In this document: positions 52,459 through 63,238 of the stretch, piece by piece
Layout of the letters: every line of letters begins with the position of its first letter
Position numbering within the stretch: position 1 is the first letter of the stretch
Assembly: GCF_011074885.1 (NCBI RefSeq)
Contig: NC_054684.1
Location: 124,001 to 188,000, forward strand
Origin: Brettanomyces bruxellensis
Taxonomy: Eukaryota > Ascomycota > Pichiomycetes > Pichiales > Pichiaceae
Length of the DNA: 64,000 nt
Reading direction: 5' to 3'
Position numbers and translations under genes: made by a program
The notes under the pieces: model-generated
Told to the model about the DNA's origin: nothing
The model's database searches: none
The model's input: only the letters and a program-made list of their open reading frames with translations

Positions 52459-53571
52459 GTTTGGTTTTAAGGTGATTTAACAAGATCAGAATTTGTTAAA
52501 ATTTTTGTTTTCTTTTTTATGGTATATATTTGAGATGAAAAGTCTGCTGTTATGACTGGTTACTTTGCTTGGGGAAGCATATGGCTGGAATCGCAGTCTT
52601 TATTATCCACGAATCAATATAGCTTGTTTAATTATATGTCTTACGTAGATTTGCCTTTTTAGTATTAACCAGGCAGAGTATAAAAGGCACAAGTGGAATG
52701 AGCACACGTAAATATCTTTAATTCTGTTGAGTGAAATTTCTTACGCCTAAGGCATAGTACACAGCATTTTAATGCATCTGTCGGTCAATTATCTTTTGTA
52801 TTTCTATGCATGTTATCAAAGATTATCCCTCTTACCTAATATTAGAGTTCCATTTGTTTGGCAGGGTCTCAGAACTGTATTACGAAGAATGCATGTGAAT
52901 TCATTGGCTGAAATAATCATATACTTCGAAGATGTAAAATTGCTGCTGCTGTCTTCTGTTTAGGCATATATGTATTTTCATCACAGAGTTGTTTTCAAAT
53001 GACCAAAACTCCGAAGAAACTATTGTGGAGGGAAATCAATAATGTAAATAGTTCAATTTTGAAATTTAGAAGGAAGGATTACGTCCATAGATAATTCAAA
53101 TTGCCGGGTGCGTGTTTCATTCACCTGGCCTTAGCAATAGAAGTTTACATTAAAAAAATGTGTAATCTGAATTTGAAAATAAAACAGGCATGAAAACAAT
53201 AATAAATTATAGGCGGAATTAATCCAAAAAGGTGCACACCCAGCAAGTGGGACTGAACGAGGTTGATTGTGTGGTGCGCTAAGCTCTGCTCTTAATCGGA
53301 AAAAAGTAGCGGTAATGGATATTTACAAGTGAATGAATGCTATGACCGAATTCTTAAGGTGGTGAATATGCTGCATGCTAATCATCACGCGAATGTGACA
53401 ATAGAACTCAGAATGGGTTCGTAAGGGAATGTGAGAAAGCAGTGGTTAGGATGTAAAAATTGTGCGTATGGCAATATTATACAGTAATCAGTACTACGTT
53501 ATCCCAGGCAGAGATCAGACAGGCTTTGAAGCAAGTAAAAAGATATATTTTGGAGAGAATGATTGCTTTTG
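52459..53571. other. Intergenic region downstream of URA2
   Basis: About 1.1 kb of AT-rich sequence with no recognisable gene, tRNA or repeat before solo LTR B. The last five bases (TTTTG, 53567-53571) are the left target duplication of that LTR. Confidence 0.55.
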
Positions 53572-54170
53572 TGTCGGACATATGAGAATATTACCTAGTA
53601 TTAGGCAATATATTATTATATGTCATTAGATTTATATGTATTTGTTCTGAACTTATTCTAAAGTAACGAAGATTTAGAATAATATCTAATAGAGACAATC
53701 CTGGATAAAATGCACTAACTGTGTATGTTAGGGAATCGGCAGAAAATTAATTATGCGCGATCAAAATTCTGTTTCTGAGAATTAATTATATTATGTATGA
53801 TTACCTCACTTTATTTTCCATTTTATTTTTACTTTACTTTACCTCTTTATATAACTTGTTTCTTCTACGAAGGGATGAGACCAGATAACCTATTTTGCAA
53901 TACAACTAGTTCGACTCCACTTCGATGGTGACAGAGTAAAGAATGTAAATTCATTTTCTTCTATGGTGACACATACACAATTGTTAGAATGTTAAAGGCA
54001 TTAACATTATCACACAGACCACTTGGTACATCTATATCCACCCACTTAGGTAACCGACCTCACAATTGTCTGAATCTCCCAGACTTCTAGGTTCTTATTA
54101 GTTCTATTAAAGAAGGAGTTTGATAGCTAAAGCCCGGGAGCAACTCATAAGGTCTCTCTTAACTCCGACA
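53572..54170 (-). mobile_element. Solo LTR B (600-bp family)
   Basis: 599 bp in reverse orientation (minus strand TGTCGGAGTTAAGAG ... ATATGTCCGACA), flanked by a perfect 5-bp duplication TTTTG (53567-53571 and 54171-54175). Nearly identical to LTR A, with scattered substitutions. Confidence 0.9.
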
Positions 54171-54175
54171 TTTTG

Positions 54176-54682
54176 AAACAGGAAACTTCGTATCTTCAGA
54201 AGGATTGTCCTGGCGTATATCTGATCCTAAAAACGAGAGATGGGAGCAAGAACAAATCAATGATAGCAGGTGTATACATTGCAATATAAAAACTAGTTGG
54301 CGACGGTGAAAATCTGCACATTGATATGGATGCAGTAACGAATATTATAATTTTATGAAAATCATTGTTATTAAATTTATTGTAACAATTTGCATTACTG
54401 TAATCATTCTGAGCATTTGATATATACGTTGTCGTTTGATGTGATGGATTTAAAAACATTTGAAATCTAGGTGTGCCCTTATCCAAAAGACGGCACACAT
54501 GATAGGATCGCAAACTCATAAGGATCATAGATTTATGCCTCGATTTCTTTTGCTAGGTTCGAAAATACTTAACGCTTAACTAATCATTTATGTTGAACCA
54601 TTGTGAATTTCCACAACGCAACACCATTAATGCAGTAGTCAGTGACAAAAAGGCAAACTCCAACTAATTAAAAAAAAATAGT
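54176..54682. other. Intergenic region between solo LTR B and tRNA-Thr
   Basis: About 500 bp without a supported gene. The minus-strand open frame at 54196-54528 has no recognisable motif. An A8 run at 54671-54679 (T8 on the tRNA strand) is the probable Pol III terminator of the tRNA-Thr gene. Confidence 0.5.
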
Positions 54683-54754
54683 TGCCTCCTATCGGATTTG
54701 AACCAATGATCTTCGCATTACGAGTGCGACGCCTTACCACTTGGCCAAAGAGGC
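54683..54754 (-). tRNA. tRNA-Thr (CGU)
   Basis: 72 nt, intronless, read on the minus strand. Acceptor GCCTCTT pairs with AGGAGGC (one G-U). D-arm GCC-AAGTGGTAA-GGC; anticodon stem TCGCA/TGCGA closes loop CTCGTAA with anticodon CGU (Thr codon ACG). T-arm ATTGG-TTCAAAT-CCGAT; discriminator A. A T8 terminator follows on the minus strand at 54671-54679. Confidence 0.95.
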
Positions 54755-54868
54755 TATCATCAATTTGTAATGGGTCCGCTTTGGTTTGAATCTACATTAT
54801 TTTAGATGTAAGTACAAAGTGATTTGTGTGTTTGTTTTGAAGTGTTGAATCAAACCACTAAAAGATGA

Positions 54869-55427
54869 TGTCAGAGTATATAAATCCCGTGTGACATTTG
54901 TATCTACTTAATTGCTCACATATCTCTGTGCCGTAGCACTACCGAGCGCGCAGATGCCCAAGGTTATGAACGGGATTGGCCATATAGTTCGGATATAGAA
55001 AAGACTTCTGTTGCATAGAATGACCCCCATAACAAAATAGGGTCCTTACGAACACGTTTGTAATCCAGCGAGAACCCGAAGGTTACTCTTGGTTTCAGCT
55101 GAAGGTTCACTTCAAGATGGATTTCCTTATATGAATATGTATTGCAAATTACACAATAAAGTCGTCGTCCCTTCTAAGAGACACATAGTATATAAGGAAA
55201 AAGTAGTACATACATATAAGAGATATTTTTCCGCAGAAGTGGAATAGGTCATTCTCAGCCGAAAGTAGATTAGGGAGAAATTTATTTCACAGGAAAAATT
55301 TCCCCGCGAATTATTTCTTCTATCTGTCTGAACATTAATTTGATTCACATATTATAAATCAAATACCAGTTGAACCTTTATGCGTTATTAACATATGAAA
55401 CATTATTATAACTCATAGGTTCCGACA
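54869..55427 (-). repeat. 3' LTR of the 6.9-kb copia element
   Basis: 559 bp; on the minus strand TGTCGGAACCTATGAG ... ACTCTGACA. Identical by eye to 61211-61769. It shares only the first seven bases (TGTCGGA) with the 600-bp solo LTR family, so it is a different family. Confidence 0.93.
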
Positions 55428-58400
55428 CGCTCCCTTGATTTGTAACATCTGAATAAGCATGTGCCTTAGTTTATCCATGACCTTGATAGTTATTGGTTTA
55501 GTAAGCAAATCAGCTAATTGGTTTTCTGTGCCAACATGCCTGATGACAAACTTCTTTCGATTAAATCTCTCTTCAAGACATTTAAGCCTGACTGCATATG
55601 GCTTTGCCTTCGGCGAAAAATTACCGAAGACTATTGTATCTATGGCAGACTTGTTGTCGACTAGTAACTCAGGACAATGAACCTTTCCTTGATAAGCAGA
55701 AATAAATTTCATCAAAGGATGGAACCATTCTAACTCATCAGTTAAGAAATTGATGGCTTGTAATTCAGCTTCGGTAGAAGACTTGCACACCAGTGGAGTG
55801 TAGTGACTTCTCCAATGAACTGGCGCATTAGCAAACATGATAAAATAACCATTCATCGATTGACGAGTAATTGGATCTTGCGCATAGTCACTATCCGAAT
55901 AGCAAATTAGATGATTAAGCTTATCGGCGTCAGTGTTCTGATAAACAATTGTCCTGAATCTCGAAAAATAGAGATATCGAATTGTGTGAATCACCTGTTC
56001 TCTTACTAAATCATGTGGATAAGTAGAGAATCTTGCTAAATAATCAACTGCATAAGCAATGTCTGGTCGAGTCATAGTAGAGACATAAAGTAAACAACCA
56101 ATCTTGCGTCTATAATCCGTAACTCTTTTATCCAATTCCTCTTGAGTTAATTTCAACGGGTGTTGATCCATATCAAAATAAAAGTTAGGACTCAACGGTG
56201 TAGCGCATTTTCGTGTCATCTCAATCTTCAGTTTCTCAACAAACTCTTCAATGTAAGAGGACTGACATAAACTAATTCTTCCAACACGACCATTTTTAAG
56301 TCTCTCCACCTTAAGATCTAATACCTAAAAATCTTTGAACATATGTCTTTGGATCTTGTTCGATGATCTTTAATTCATAAGCTTTCTGTAAGTGCTTAGT
56401 GACCTTCTCAAGAATAGATTTGGTCGATGCACCTATAATAATATCATCCACAAATAGACCAACCACGCAATCTGTTTTTCCCTTGACATCTTTATGAATG
56501 TATGTGGAAGGAAATGGGCTCGAATATTCAAATCCAATCTTAGCCAAATATGCCTTGATTGTCTCGTGCCATAATTTTCCAGATTGCTTGAGACCATATA
56601 AGGCTTTGTTAAGCCTGTACACCACCCTCTTACCGGTTGATACATCGGAAGGTTTGACAGAACTATGATAGCCCTGTGGCTGATAGATGTACAATTCGGT
56701 ATCAATTGGACTATTAAGATAAGCCGTTTTAACATCAAACTGTGCCATGAACCAGTGTTGTGTAGCAATAAGAGCAAGAATGCTCCTCATGATCTCAGGT
56801 CGAAGTGTCGGGGAAAAAGTCAAGGTGTATGTTGACTCCTTCTGGTGGTCGCCGTGAGCAACGAGTCTCGCTTTGAACCGACCATCTGACTTGATGTTGA
56901 AGACCCAACCTGTGGAGACCGTCCGGCTCAAAATTCTAGGATCATCTGTAATAATAGGTTTGGGATCCCAGGTGCAATGTTTCCGATGAGAGTTAAACTC
57001 ATCAGCAATTGCTGCTTTCCACTTTGCAGCTCCATCATTACTGCTTATCGCCTTCTTGTAGCTACTTGGTGTAACTGCCAGGTGAACATCACTTAGCAAC
57101 ACTTGGGTGACCTTGAGCTTCTTGTGTTTAACCGCATAACGCCAGCGGCCTTTTGCTTTCAGCCTAGATCTACCTGTGCCGATCGGTGGCACCGTGCTGT
57201 CATATCGGTCCAGATCGCCATCATCATGAAATTGACGTTTTCTAGTTAATGGTCGATTCAATGAACGCATATTACGACCTTGCCACGATGGTAAGCTATT
57301 CCCTTTAGAAGATGTAACTTCAGACTTTTTACCAGCCACGGAAGAAGACGTCTCACTGCTCGTTTTTCCGGAATCGAGTCTTGGAGGATGTGGGTAATCT
57401 TGAGGTGATTTATCTCCGTGTTTGGCTTGCTTGATTGAAGAGTTTGGCATCAGCTGACTGCCAGCGCTCTTGTCGTCTGATGTTATAGTACGTGCGACTG
57501 AATGCTCCGTATGCTTTCGTTGTTCGATCCCTGCCTTAACAGGATCTGCACCCTTCGGCTTCTGATTGTCTTCAGTCCATGCATCTAACTTGCATGTATC
57601 AGAAACTCCAACTTTCACATGCTTACCGAAGCTATCCGATGGATTTAAAGTTTGCAAAGAGTCCCCTGACTCCTTTGCAGTGGAAACAACAGTTGGTTTA
57701 AAATTTGCTCTACCATTGGTAGTAGTGTTACCACCTTTAGTAGAGCGACCATTTGATTTATTCAACTTGTCGCTCTGTGCACCCTCGCGTCTTTTCCGAG
57801 AACGCTTTGGATGCTTAGCCCTACCAGCATTTTGGCTAACGAGCGACTTTCCGGGATTCTTCGCCTCGACCCTTACCTCGGGTGGAAGTTTCTTGTAGTG
57901 TATTCCGGAAGTCGAATGATCTCCTGGATCCAGGTCGAAAAGAGAAGTACCTTCTACATCCTTTCTTTCGTCTGGGGCCTGGTTAGTCTGAGGTTTCATC
58001 ATCAGACAGCTCACGTGAGTCGTCATCTGAGTAATCCTCAGGCTCGGAAGAAGAGTCTTGCATACTGACGTTGTCAGGGGTCCAGTCCGGNTCGTTGTCA
58101 GACTCATCCGTACTTAAATTTCCAGGATGATCCGTCGACTCGTGGAAAGACTGAGTATCTCCAGGTGAGGTATCAATGACAATGGTATCGTCTGTAACCT
58201 TAGGAGGTTCTGCTTCTATTTCCTCTTTAGCAAGGGAAGACGTAGTGAGCGCTCCAGCCTTCGAAATATTTTCTTTAGGGCGAGTGTCTATCAACTCATC
58301 TTCAGGGGTAGCAGGTCTCGTGTCGATACTTGAATCGATACGCGACGTCCTTTCGACAGCGGGTGACAATGTTAAATCATTTTCAACCTGATCGTCAGCA

Positions 58401-59880
58401 AGCAATGCTGCTTCGTCGCAACTTAATGGTGCTTCCTCTGACTCTAGATCGGCAAATATTTGAAAACGCGGATCATAAAGTTCCATAAGAGGGTCATCAT
58501 TCAAAGTTCGATGATTCAAAGCAGTAATCCACATACAACATGGGCGTCTTGAGAAAACTCACGCTCCTTGAATAAACATGACTGCCAAATCGCAAATCTC
58601 CCGGAGTGTTTGGAACAAAGACATGAGAGCCAAAAGTGTTTGGATCAAATCCTAAATATATTCCTTCATTACCTCTAGTGTGAAGCTTGGGTAAGTAATC
58701 CGGAGGTTGAGTAACAACGCAATATTCGCCAAAAACATGTATATCCTTTGCCTTCAATGGAGTCTTCACTCCCAGTGCCATTACTGGACTAGTGTCAATG
58801 CTCTTCTGGTAGAGGTGGTTGCGTATAAAGATAGAATATGACGCTGCCTCTTTCCAAAATGCGTTAGGAACTTTTCCAGCCTGTAACATAGCACGAGTGT
58901 CATTCATTATTGTCAAATTCAACCGTTCTGCAACACCGTTGGATGCCGACATGTATCCTGAGGTCGTATGATGTTCCACACCTTTTCGCTCAAGAAGTGT
59001 CTTCATTGCAGCGTTCAGGTATTCAGTGCCCTTATCAGAATAGAGTTTGTGCACTCTGTACCCTTGTTCGCTGAACTGATTTTCCACCCAATCCAAGTAT
59101 TTGGCGACCGCCGCGGTAACATCATTCTTATGAGCCAGGAAGTAAATTGTAGTGAACTTCGTAAACTGGTCCTTGAAAGTAACAAAGTAACCTTGGTCGC
59201 CTTTCTTAGCGTGCAGATTGACAACACAAACATCTGTATAAACCATATCAAACGGTACTGGGCGCAAATAATAATCACGAGAATATTCGACTGCATCAGC
59301 ACGTCTCGCTTTTGCCCGTAAGCATCTTGCGCAACCATGATCCGCTGTGTGCTTTAGCTCATTTTTCTCCTCCTTGGAAACAGAGATCGTTCCGTGAGAG
59401 ATAGAGTCTCGAATCAGCTTTGTATTGGCATGTCCTAGTTTTAAATGTAAATTATTGATTGCCATTTGACCACCGCCAACAATGAATTGGTTGTAGTCGC
59501 CAGGAATATACCATAGCTTGTCGATTTGAATAAGCTGTATGCACTCTTCACCAACATTTAGAACCTTCGAATAACTTTGAGAAGTAGTTCCGAAGTCATG
59601 ATGATAGATTTGAGTACTGCACTCTGGACATTTGTTTATATCGTCTTCTGAAAGAATAGTTGGGGCACCCTCGTAATAATAAGCATCAACTGAGAGTAAA
59701 TTTCCAGTATAATTAAAGATCAACCTGCCTAGACCCTCTAGATTTTTCGTTGAATGATCGTAGGCTATTGATTGAATATTGTCGGATTCTGTAAGTGGTA
59801 CAAAATCATGTAACCATTCCTTGTGCCCGGTAAGACTAATTCCCGCTCCTCCATCAATAAGTATAAGATTAGACGAAACT
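55413..59880 (-). pseudogene. copia pol (protease-integrase-RT-RNase H), frame-disrupted
   Basis: Read from the +1 frame entered near 59880. Protease-like LILIDGGAG; integrase zinc module (H-x4-H, CARC) and a complete D,D,E core (VYTDVC, YSDKGTEY, NGVAERLN) up to about 58500. Then an Asp/Glu/Ser-rich linker, an RT region (57000-56311) with QFDVKTAYLNSP and FVDDIIIG, and RNase H (56309-55413) with SDSDYA, STEAELQA, VDNKSA and LADLLTKP. Three single-base frame changes interrupt it: near 58502-58512, near 57978-57985 and at 56311-56316 (an apparently extra T before AAGGTGG on the minus strand). One undetermined base (N) lies at 58091. All catalytic residues that can be read are present except the unusual protease triad. 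Confidence 0.85.
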
Positions 59881-60876
59881 CGGTAAGTTCTTACCTGACA
59901 TCGGAACACCTCCCAATAATTCAAGATCAGATATGACGTTGTGATTATTCAAGTTGAAGTTGTGAACATTTTTCTTCTCGGGTGAGTCCTTCTTCGATTG
60001 ACTCTGCCCTTTAGATTGACCGTGCTTCGAAGAATATTGCTTTTGTTTGTTGTGTGTGCCGCTAGAGTCGGTCTGAGAATGGTAAAGACCCTTCAATAAG
60101 TATTTTGGGATCTGAACCTCCTCCCTGTTAGGGACACGTTGGATCTTGACCTCCTTAATGATCCACTCCTTAAATTCAGTTAGTGTAGTAACTTGATTGA
60201 GTTCGTTTCGATCGTTCTCGCACAACTTAACAACACCTGGTTTCAATGCCTCTAGGATATCATCATCATCGACTTTGTAACCGTCGCTCTTAATAGCATT
60301 AATAAAGTCATCGATTAGATTAAAGTAGTCCAAAAAGGGTTTGGTATAATCTTCATACCGAAGTTTTGCAAGGGCCTTAAGATAAGACTGCTTGCTATGC
60401 TTAATAGTCGAGTGTCGGTCACGTAAAAGATTCAACATCTTTGCTGCGGATGGATACTTGCCGTGAGATTTCCTATAGTAATCTCTCAACATAACATAAA
60501 CAGAGCCATCGTTTGTTTGTTTCAAAGTCTCGTTCGTGAATAACTCCTCTTCGTCAGAGACGGAGTCATATTTCTGTTCTGCAAAGTTAGCACAGACCTG
60601 CTCATAACCATAGTCCTTTAGAGCACTTCTAAGCTCACTTAAGTAGCGAATGAACACCATAGGACTACATTGTCCATCTTCGTCCCGCAAAAAATGAATA
60701 GCAGGGACAACACTTTCCTTAACCGTCTTTCTGATTTTCTCAGGGTCAAGACGCTTAACAGCGAGATCCTGATGAATCAACTTCAAAGTTTCATTAGTAT
60801 TGGTTATAGCCCTAACAAGGCTACGAAGAAGTTCTGATGATTGAGAAGATTCGGTTGAATTGGAAGCTGAGTACAT
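59869..60876 (-). CDS. copia Gag
   Basis: 335 aa from the first convincing ATG at 60876; the open frame extends upstream to 61173 only through non-ATG codons in the leader. It is Ser/Thr-rich at the N-terminus, helical in the middle (capsid-like), and ends in a basic Gln/Lys/Ser stretch (SKHGQSKGQSQSKKD). There is no CCHC zinc knuckle, as in Ty1 Gag. It terminates at TAA 59869-59871 while pol is open in the +1 frame across the last 50-60 nt. The heptamer CCG-AGT-T lies in this overlap (59877-59883 on plus, reverse complement), three codons before the gag stop codon. Confidence 0.85.
   Translation of the reverse strand: MYSASNSTESSQSSELLRSLVRAITNTNETLKLIHQDLAVKRLDPEKIRKTVKESVVPAIHFLRDEDGQCSPMVFIRYLSELRSALKDYGYEQVCANFAEQKYDSVSDEEELFTNETLKQTNDGSVYVMLRDYYRKSHGKYPSAAKMLNLLRDRHSTIKHSKQSYLKALAKLRYEDYTKPFLDYFNLIDDFINAIKSDGYKVDDDDILEALKPGVVKLCENDRNELNQVTTLTEFKEWIIKEVKIQRVPNREEVQIPKYLLKGLYHSQTDSSGTHNKQKQYSSKHGQSKGQSQSKKDSPEKKNVHNFNLNNHNVISDLELLGGVPMSGKNLPSFV
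59877..59883 (-). promoter_or_regulatory. Candidate +1 programmed frameshift site (CCG AGT T)
   Basis: In the gag frame the ribosome reads CCG then AGT. Slipping +1 to read GTT enters the pol frame exactly. The Ty3 signal is GCG-AGU-U, which works through slow AGU decoding and out-of-frame tRNA-Val pairing with GUU. CCG belongs to the class of P-site codons known to permit this kind of shift in yeast. The location fits: after the pol-frame stop upstream, before the gag stop. Confidence 0.5.
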
Positions 60877-61210
60877 GTTGGTAAATTGAACAGTAGTGCC
60901 TGATAATATTTGCAAGTAGTTGAGAAGATTTTGCAATTGTAAATCTGTGAATTTTAGAGGTATTAGGCTAGATCTTAATCCTAGGTAGCACAAAAGTATT
61001 ATGCAACTAAGAAAAATCCTCTGTCGACCTAAATTGACCAATGAGAAATTTTCCCACACGGTGCAATAAAACCGTATGAAAAATTTGTTAGTGAAAATTC
61101 CCTGGAAAGGGTTAATTCTCGCCGATCCGAAATGAAAGAGTATTTGAAAAACTAATAGTGTCGCGAACCACAATTCTTATGCAAAACTGAGTATCCTGTC
61201 TGTGACGCCA

Positions 61211-61769
61211 TGTCAGAGTATATAAATCCCGTGTGACATTTGTATCTACTTAATTGCTCACATATCTCTGTGCCGTAGCACTACCGAGCGCGCAGATGCC
61301 CAAGGTTATGAACGGGATTGGCCATATAGTTCGGATATAGAAAAGACTTCTGTTGCATAGAATGACCCCCATAACAAAATAGGGTCCTTACGAACACGTT
61401 TGTAATCCAGCGAGAACCCGAAGGTTACTCTTGGTTTCAGCTGAAGGTTCACTTCAAGATGGATTTCCTTATATGAATATGTATTGCAAATTACACAATA
61501 AAGTCGTCGTCCCTTCTAAGAGACACATAGTATATAAGGAAAAAGTAGTACATACATATAAGAGATATTTTTCCGCAGAAGTGGAATAGGTCATTCTCAG
61601 CCGAAAGTAGATTAGGGAGAAATTTATTTCACAGGAAAAATTTCCCCGCGAATTATTTCTTCTATCTGTCTGAACATTAATTTGATTCACATATTATAAA
61701 TCAAATACCAGTTGAACCTTTATGCGTTATTAACATATGAAACATTATTATAACTCATAGGTTCCGACA
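61211..61769 (-). repeat. 5' LTR of the 6.9-kb copia element
   Basis: 559 bp, identical by eye to 54869-55427, ending on the plus side at the right target duplication GATGA (61770-61774). The leader between this LTR and the gag ATG is about 335 nt. Confidence 0.93.
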
Positions 61770-61800
61770 GATGAAATATTTTATGTTACAACGTAATGCG

Positions 61801-62411
61801 TGTCGGAGTTAAGAGAGACCTTATGAGTTACTCCCGGGCTTTAGCTATCAAACTCCTTCTTTAATAGAACTAATAAGAACCTAGCAGTCGGGGAGATTCA
61901 GACAATTGTGAGGTCGGTTACCTAAGTGGGTGGATATAAATGTACCAAGTGGTCTGTGTGATAATGTTAATGCCTTTAACATTCTAACAATTGTGTATGT
62001 ATCACCATAGAAGAAAATGAATTTACTTCCTTTACTCTGTTACCATCAAAGTGGAGTCGAACTAGTTGTATTGCAAAATAGGCTATCGGGTCTCGTCCCT
62101 TCGTAGAAGAAACAAGTTATATAAAAAGAGGTAAAGTAAAGTAAAAATAAAAAGGAAAATAAAGTGAGGTAATCATACATAATAAAAAAAAAGATTTAAT
62201 TCTCAGAAACAGAATTATGATCGCGCATAATTATTTTTTCTGCTGATTCCCTAACATACACAGTTAGTGCATTTTATCCAGGATTGTCTCTATTAGATAT
62301 TATTCTAAATCTTCGTTATTTTAGAATAAGTTCAGATCTCAAAACAAATAAATCTAATGACATATAATAATAGATTACCTAATACTAGGTAATATTCTCA
62401 TATGTCCGACA
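61801..62411 (+). mobile_element. Solo LTR C (600-bp family)
   Basis: 611 bp, beginning TGTCGGAGTTAAGAG and ending ATATGTCCGACA, flanked by a perfect 5-bp duplication ATGCG (61796-61800 and 62412-62416). About 12 bp longer than LTRs A and B, mainly from an A-rich insertion near 62184-62196, and somewhat diverged. It sits 31 bp from the end of the 6.9-kb element, inside repeat D. Confidence 0.9.
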
Positions 62412-63238
62412 ATGCGTTTAGAATGTTATGATGCAGCTTAAGTAAGTGCGGAAGTAATATATAATGAAATAATCAACTAGTTTGTATTCACTAGGATATA
62501 GATAAAGGCACCCCCTTGTATATGCTTATAATTTGAAGTATTATTATATTTATTTTAATGACTTGTTTTTATTTGTTTTATTTGTTTTTCTTATTTTTAT
62601 CTTCTTGTTATATTTTCTCTTATTCTTATCTCTGTTGTTCTTATTCTTGTCTCTCTTCTTCTTCTGTAAGCTGTTGCTTGTTCTTTCTTATCTTCATCTT
62701 GAGTTTTCCAAAAAGGCTAAATACTCATTTGATATTTTCTCGTTTTTCTGCTTAATAAAATATTTGCATTTCGTCGTCCAATTTTAATAAATAATTCGCT
62801 CATGTTGCTTCGCTCATAATATTATGTAACCATTTGGATAACACGTGACTTTTCCTTGTTCGATCCCTCACACAATTTAAAGCGATGCTATGGTTTTATC
62901 AAGCTAAATTATTCTAGATTATGTAAACATAAAGTGATTGTTCTGAAGTGTTGAATCAAATCATCAAAGTATGAAGTATCGTGCTTTTTAAAAATCCTAT
63001 TTCTGGAATTCTATAATATAATTTAGATAAGTTTGGAGGTATAGTACAGTGAAATAATGAACTATTTGTAAGTTGACTAGGATATGTGTCAGATATTTTC
63101 ATGTAATATTGAGCGTCAAAACGAGCAATTTACATATACTTTATCTCTTAAGTTATATATATATAATTTTCAATCATCGTTAGTTAATGTTAACACATCT
63201 ATGGTCTCAAACAATATAATTCTTTTTGGTAACTTTAT

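Larger units (their letters stand above)
54869..61769 (-). mobile_element. 6.9-kb Ty1/copia LTR retrotransposon
   Basis: 6901 bp, minus orientation, bounded by two 559-bp LTRs (54869-55427 and 61211-61769) that read as identical. It is flanked by a perfect 5-bp duplication GATGA (54864-54868 and 61770-61774). Gag without a zinc knuckle and pol in an overlapping +1 frame, in the order protease-integrase-RT-RNase H, place it in Ty1/copia (Pseudovirus-type). A purine tract AAGGGAGCG abuts the 3' LTR (55428-55436 on plus). Next to the 5' LTR the minus strand reads TGGCGTCACAGAC, a candidate tRNA primer site starting with TGG. It is inserted in repeat D, 115 bp upstream of the tRNA-Thr gene. Confidence 0.94.
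54755..62880 (-). repeat. Repeat D, copy 2 (tRNA-Thr side), with nested insertions
   Basis: Inverted counterpart of 42969-44335. Its pieces are 54755-54868, 61770-61800 and 62412-62880; the gaps are the 6.9-kb copia element and solo LTR C, both with perfect target duplications. Joining the pieces at those duplications gives a continuous match to copy 1, including the CACCCCCTTGTATATGC block near 62511. The first piece starts immediately at the 5' end of the tRNA-Thr gene. A weaker third, truncated copy is visible at about 62918-63110. Confidence 0.65.

Noticed and set aside
55127..55348. 73-codon open frame repeated at 61469-61690
   Set aside because: Lies entirely within the two LTR copies of the 6.9-kb element, antisense artefact rather than a duplicated gene.
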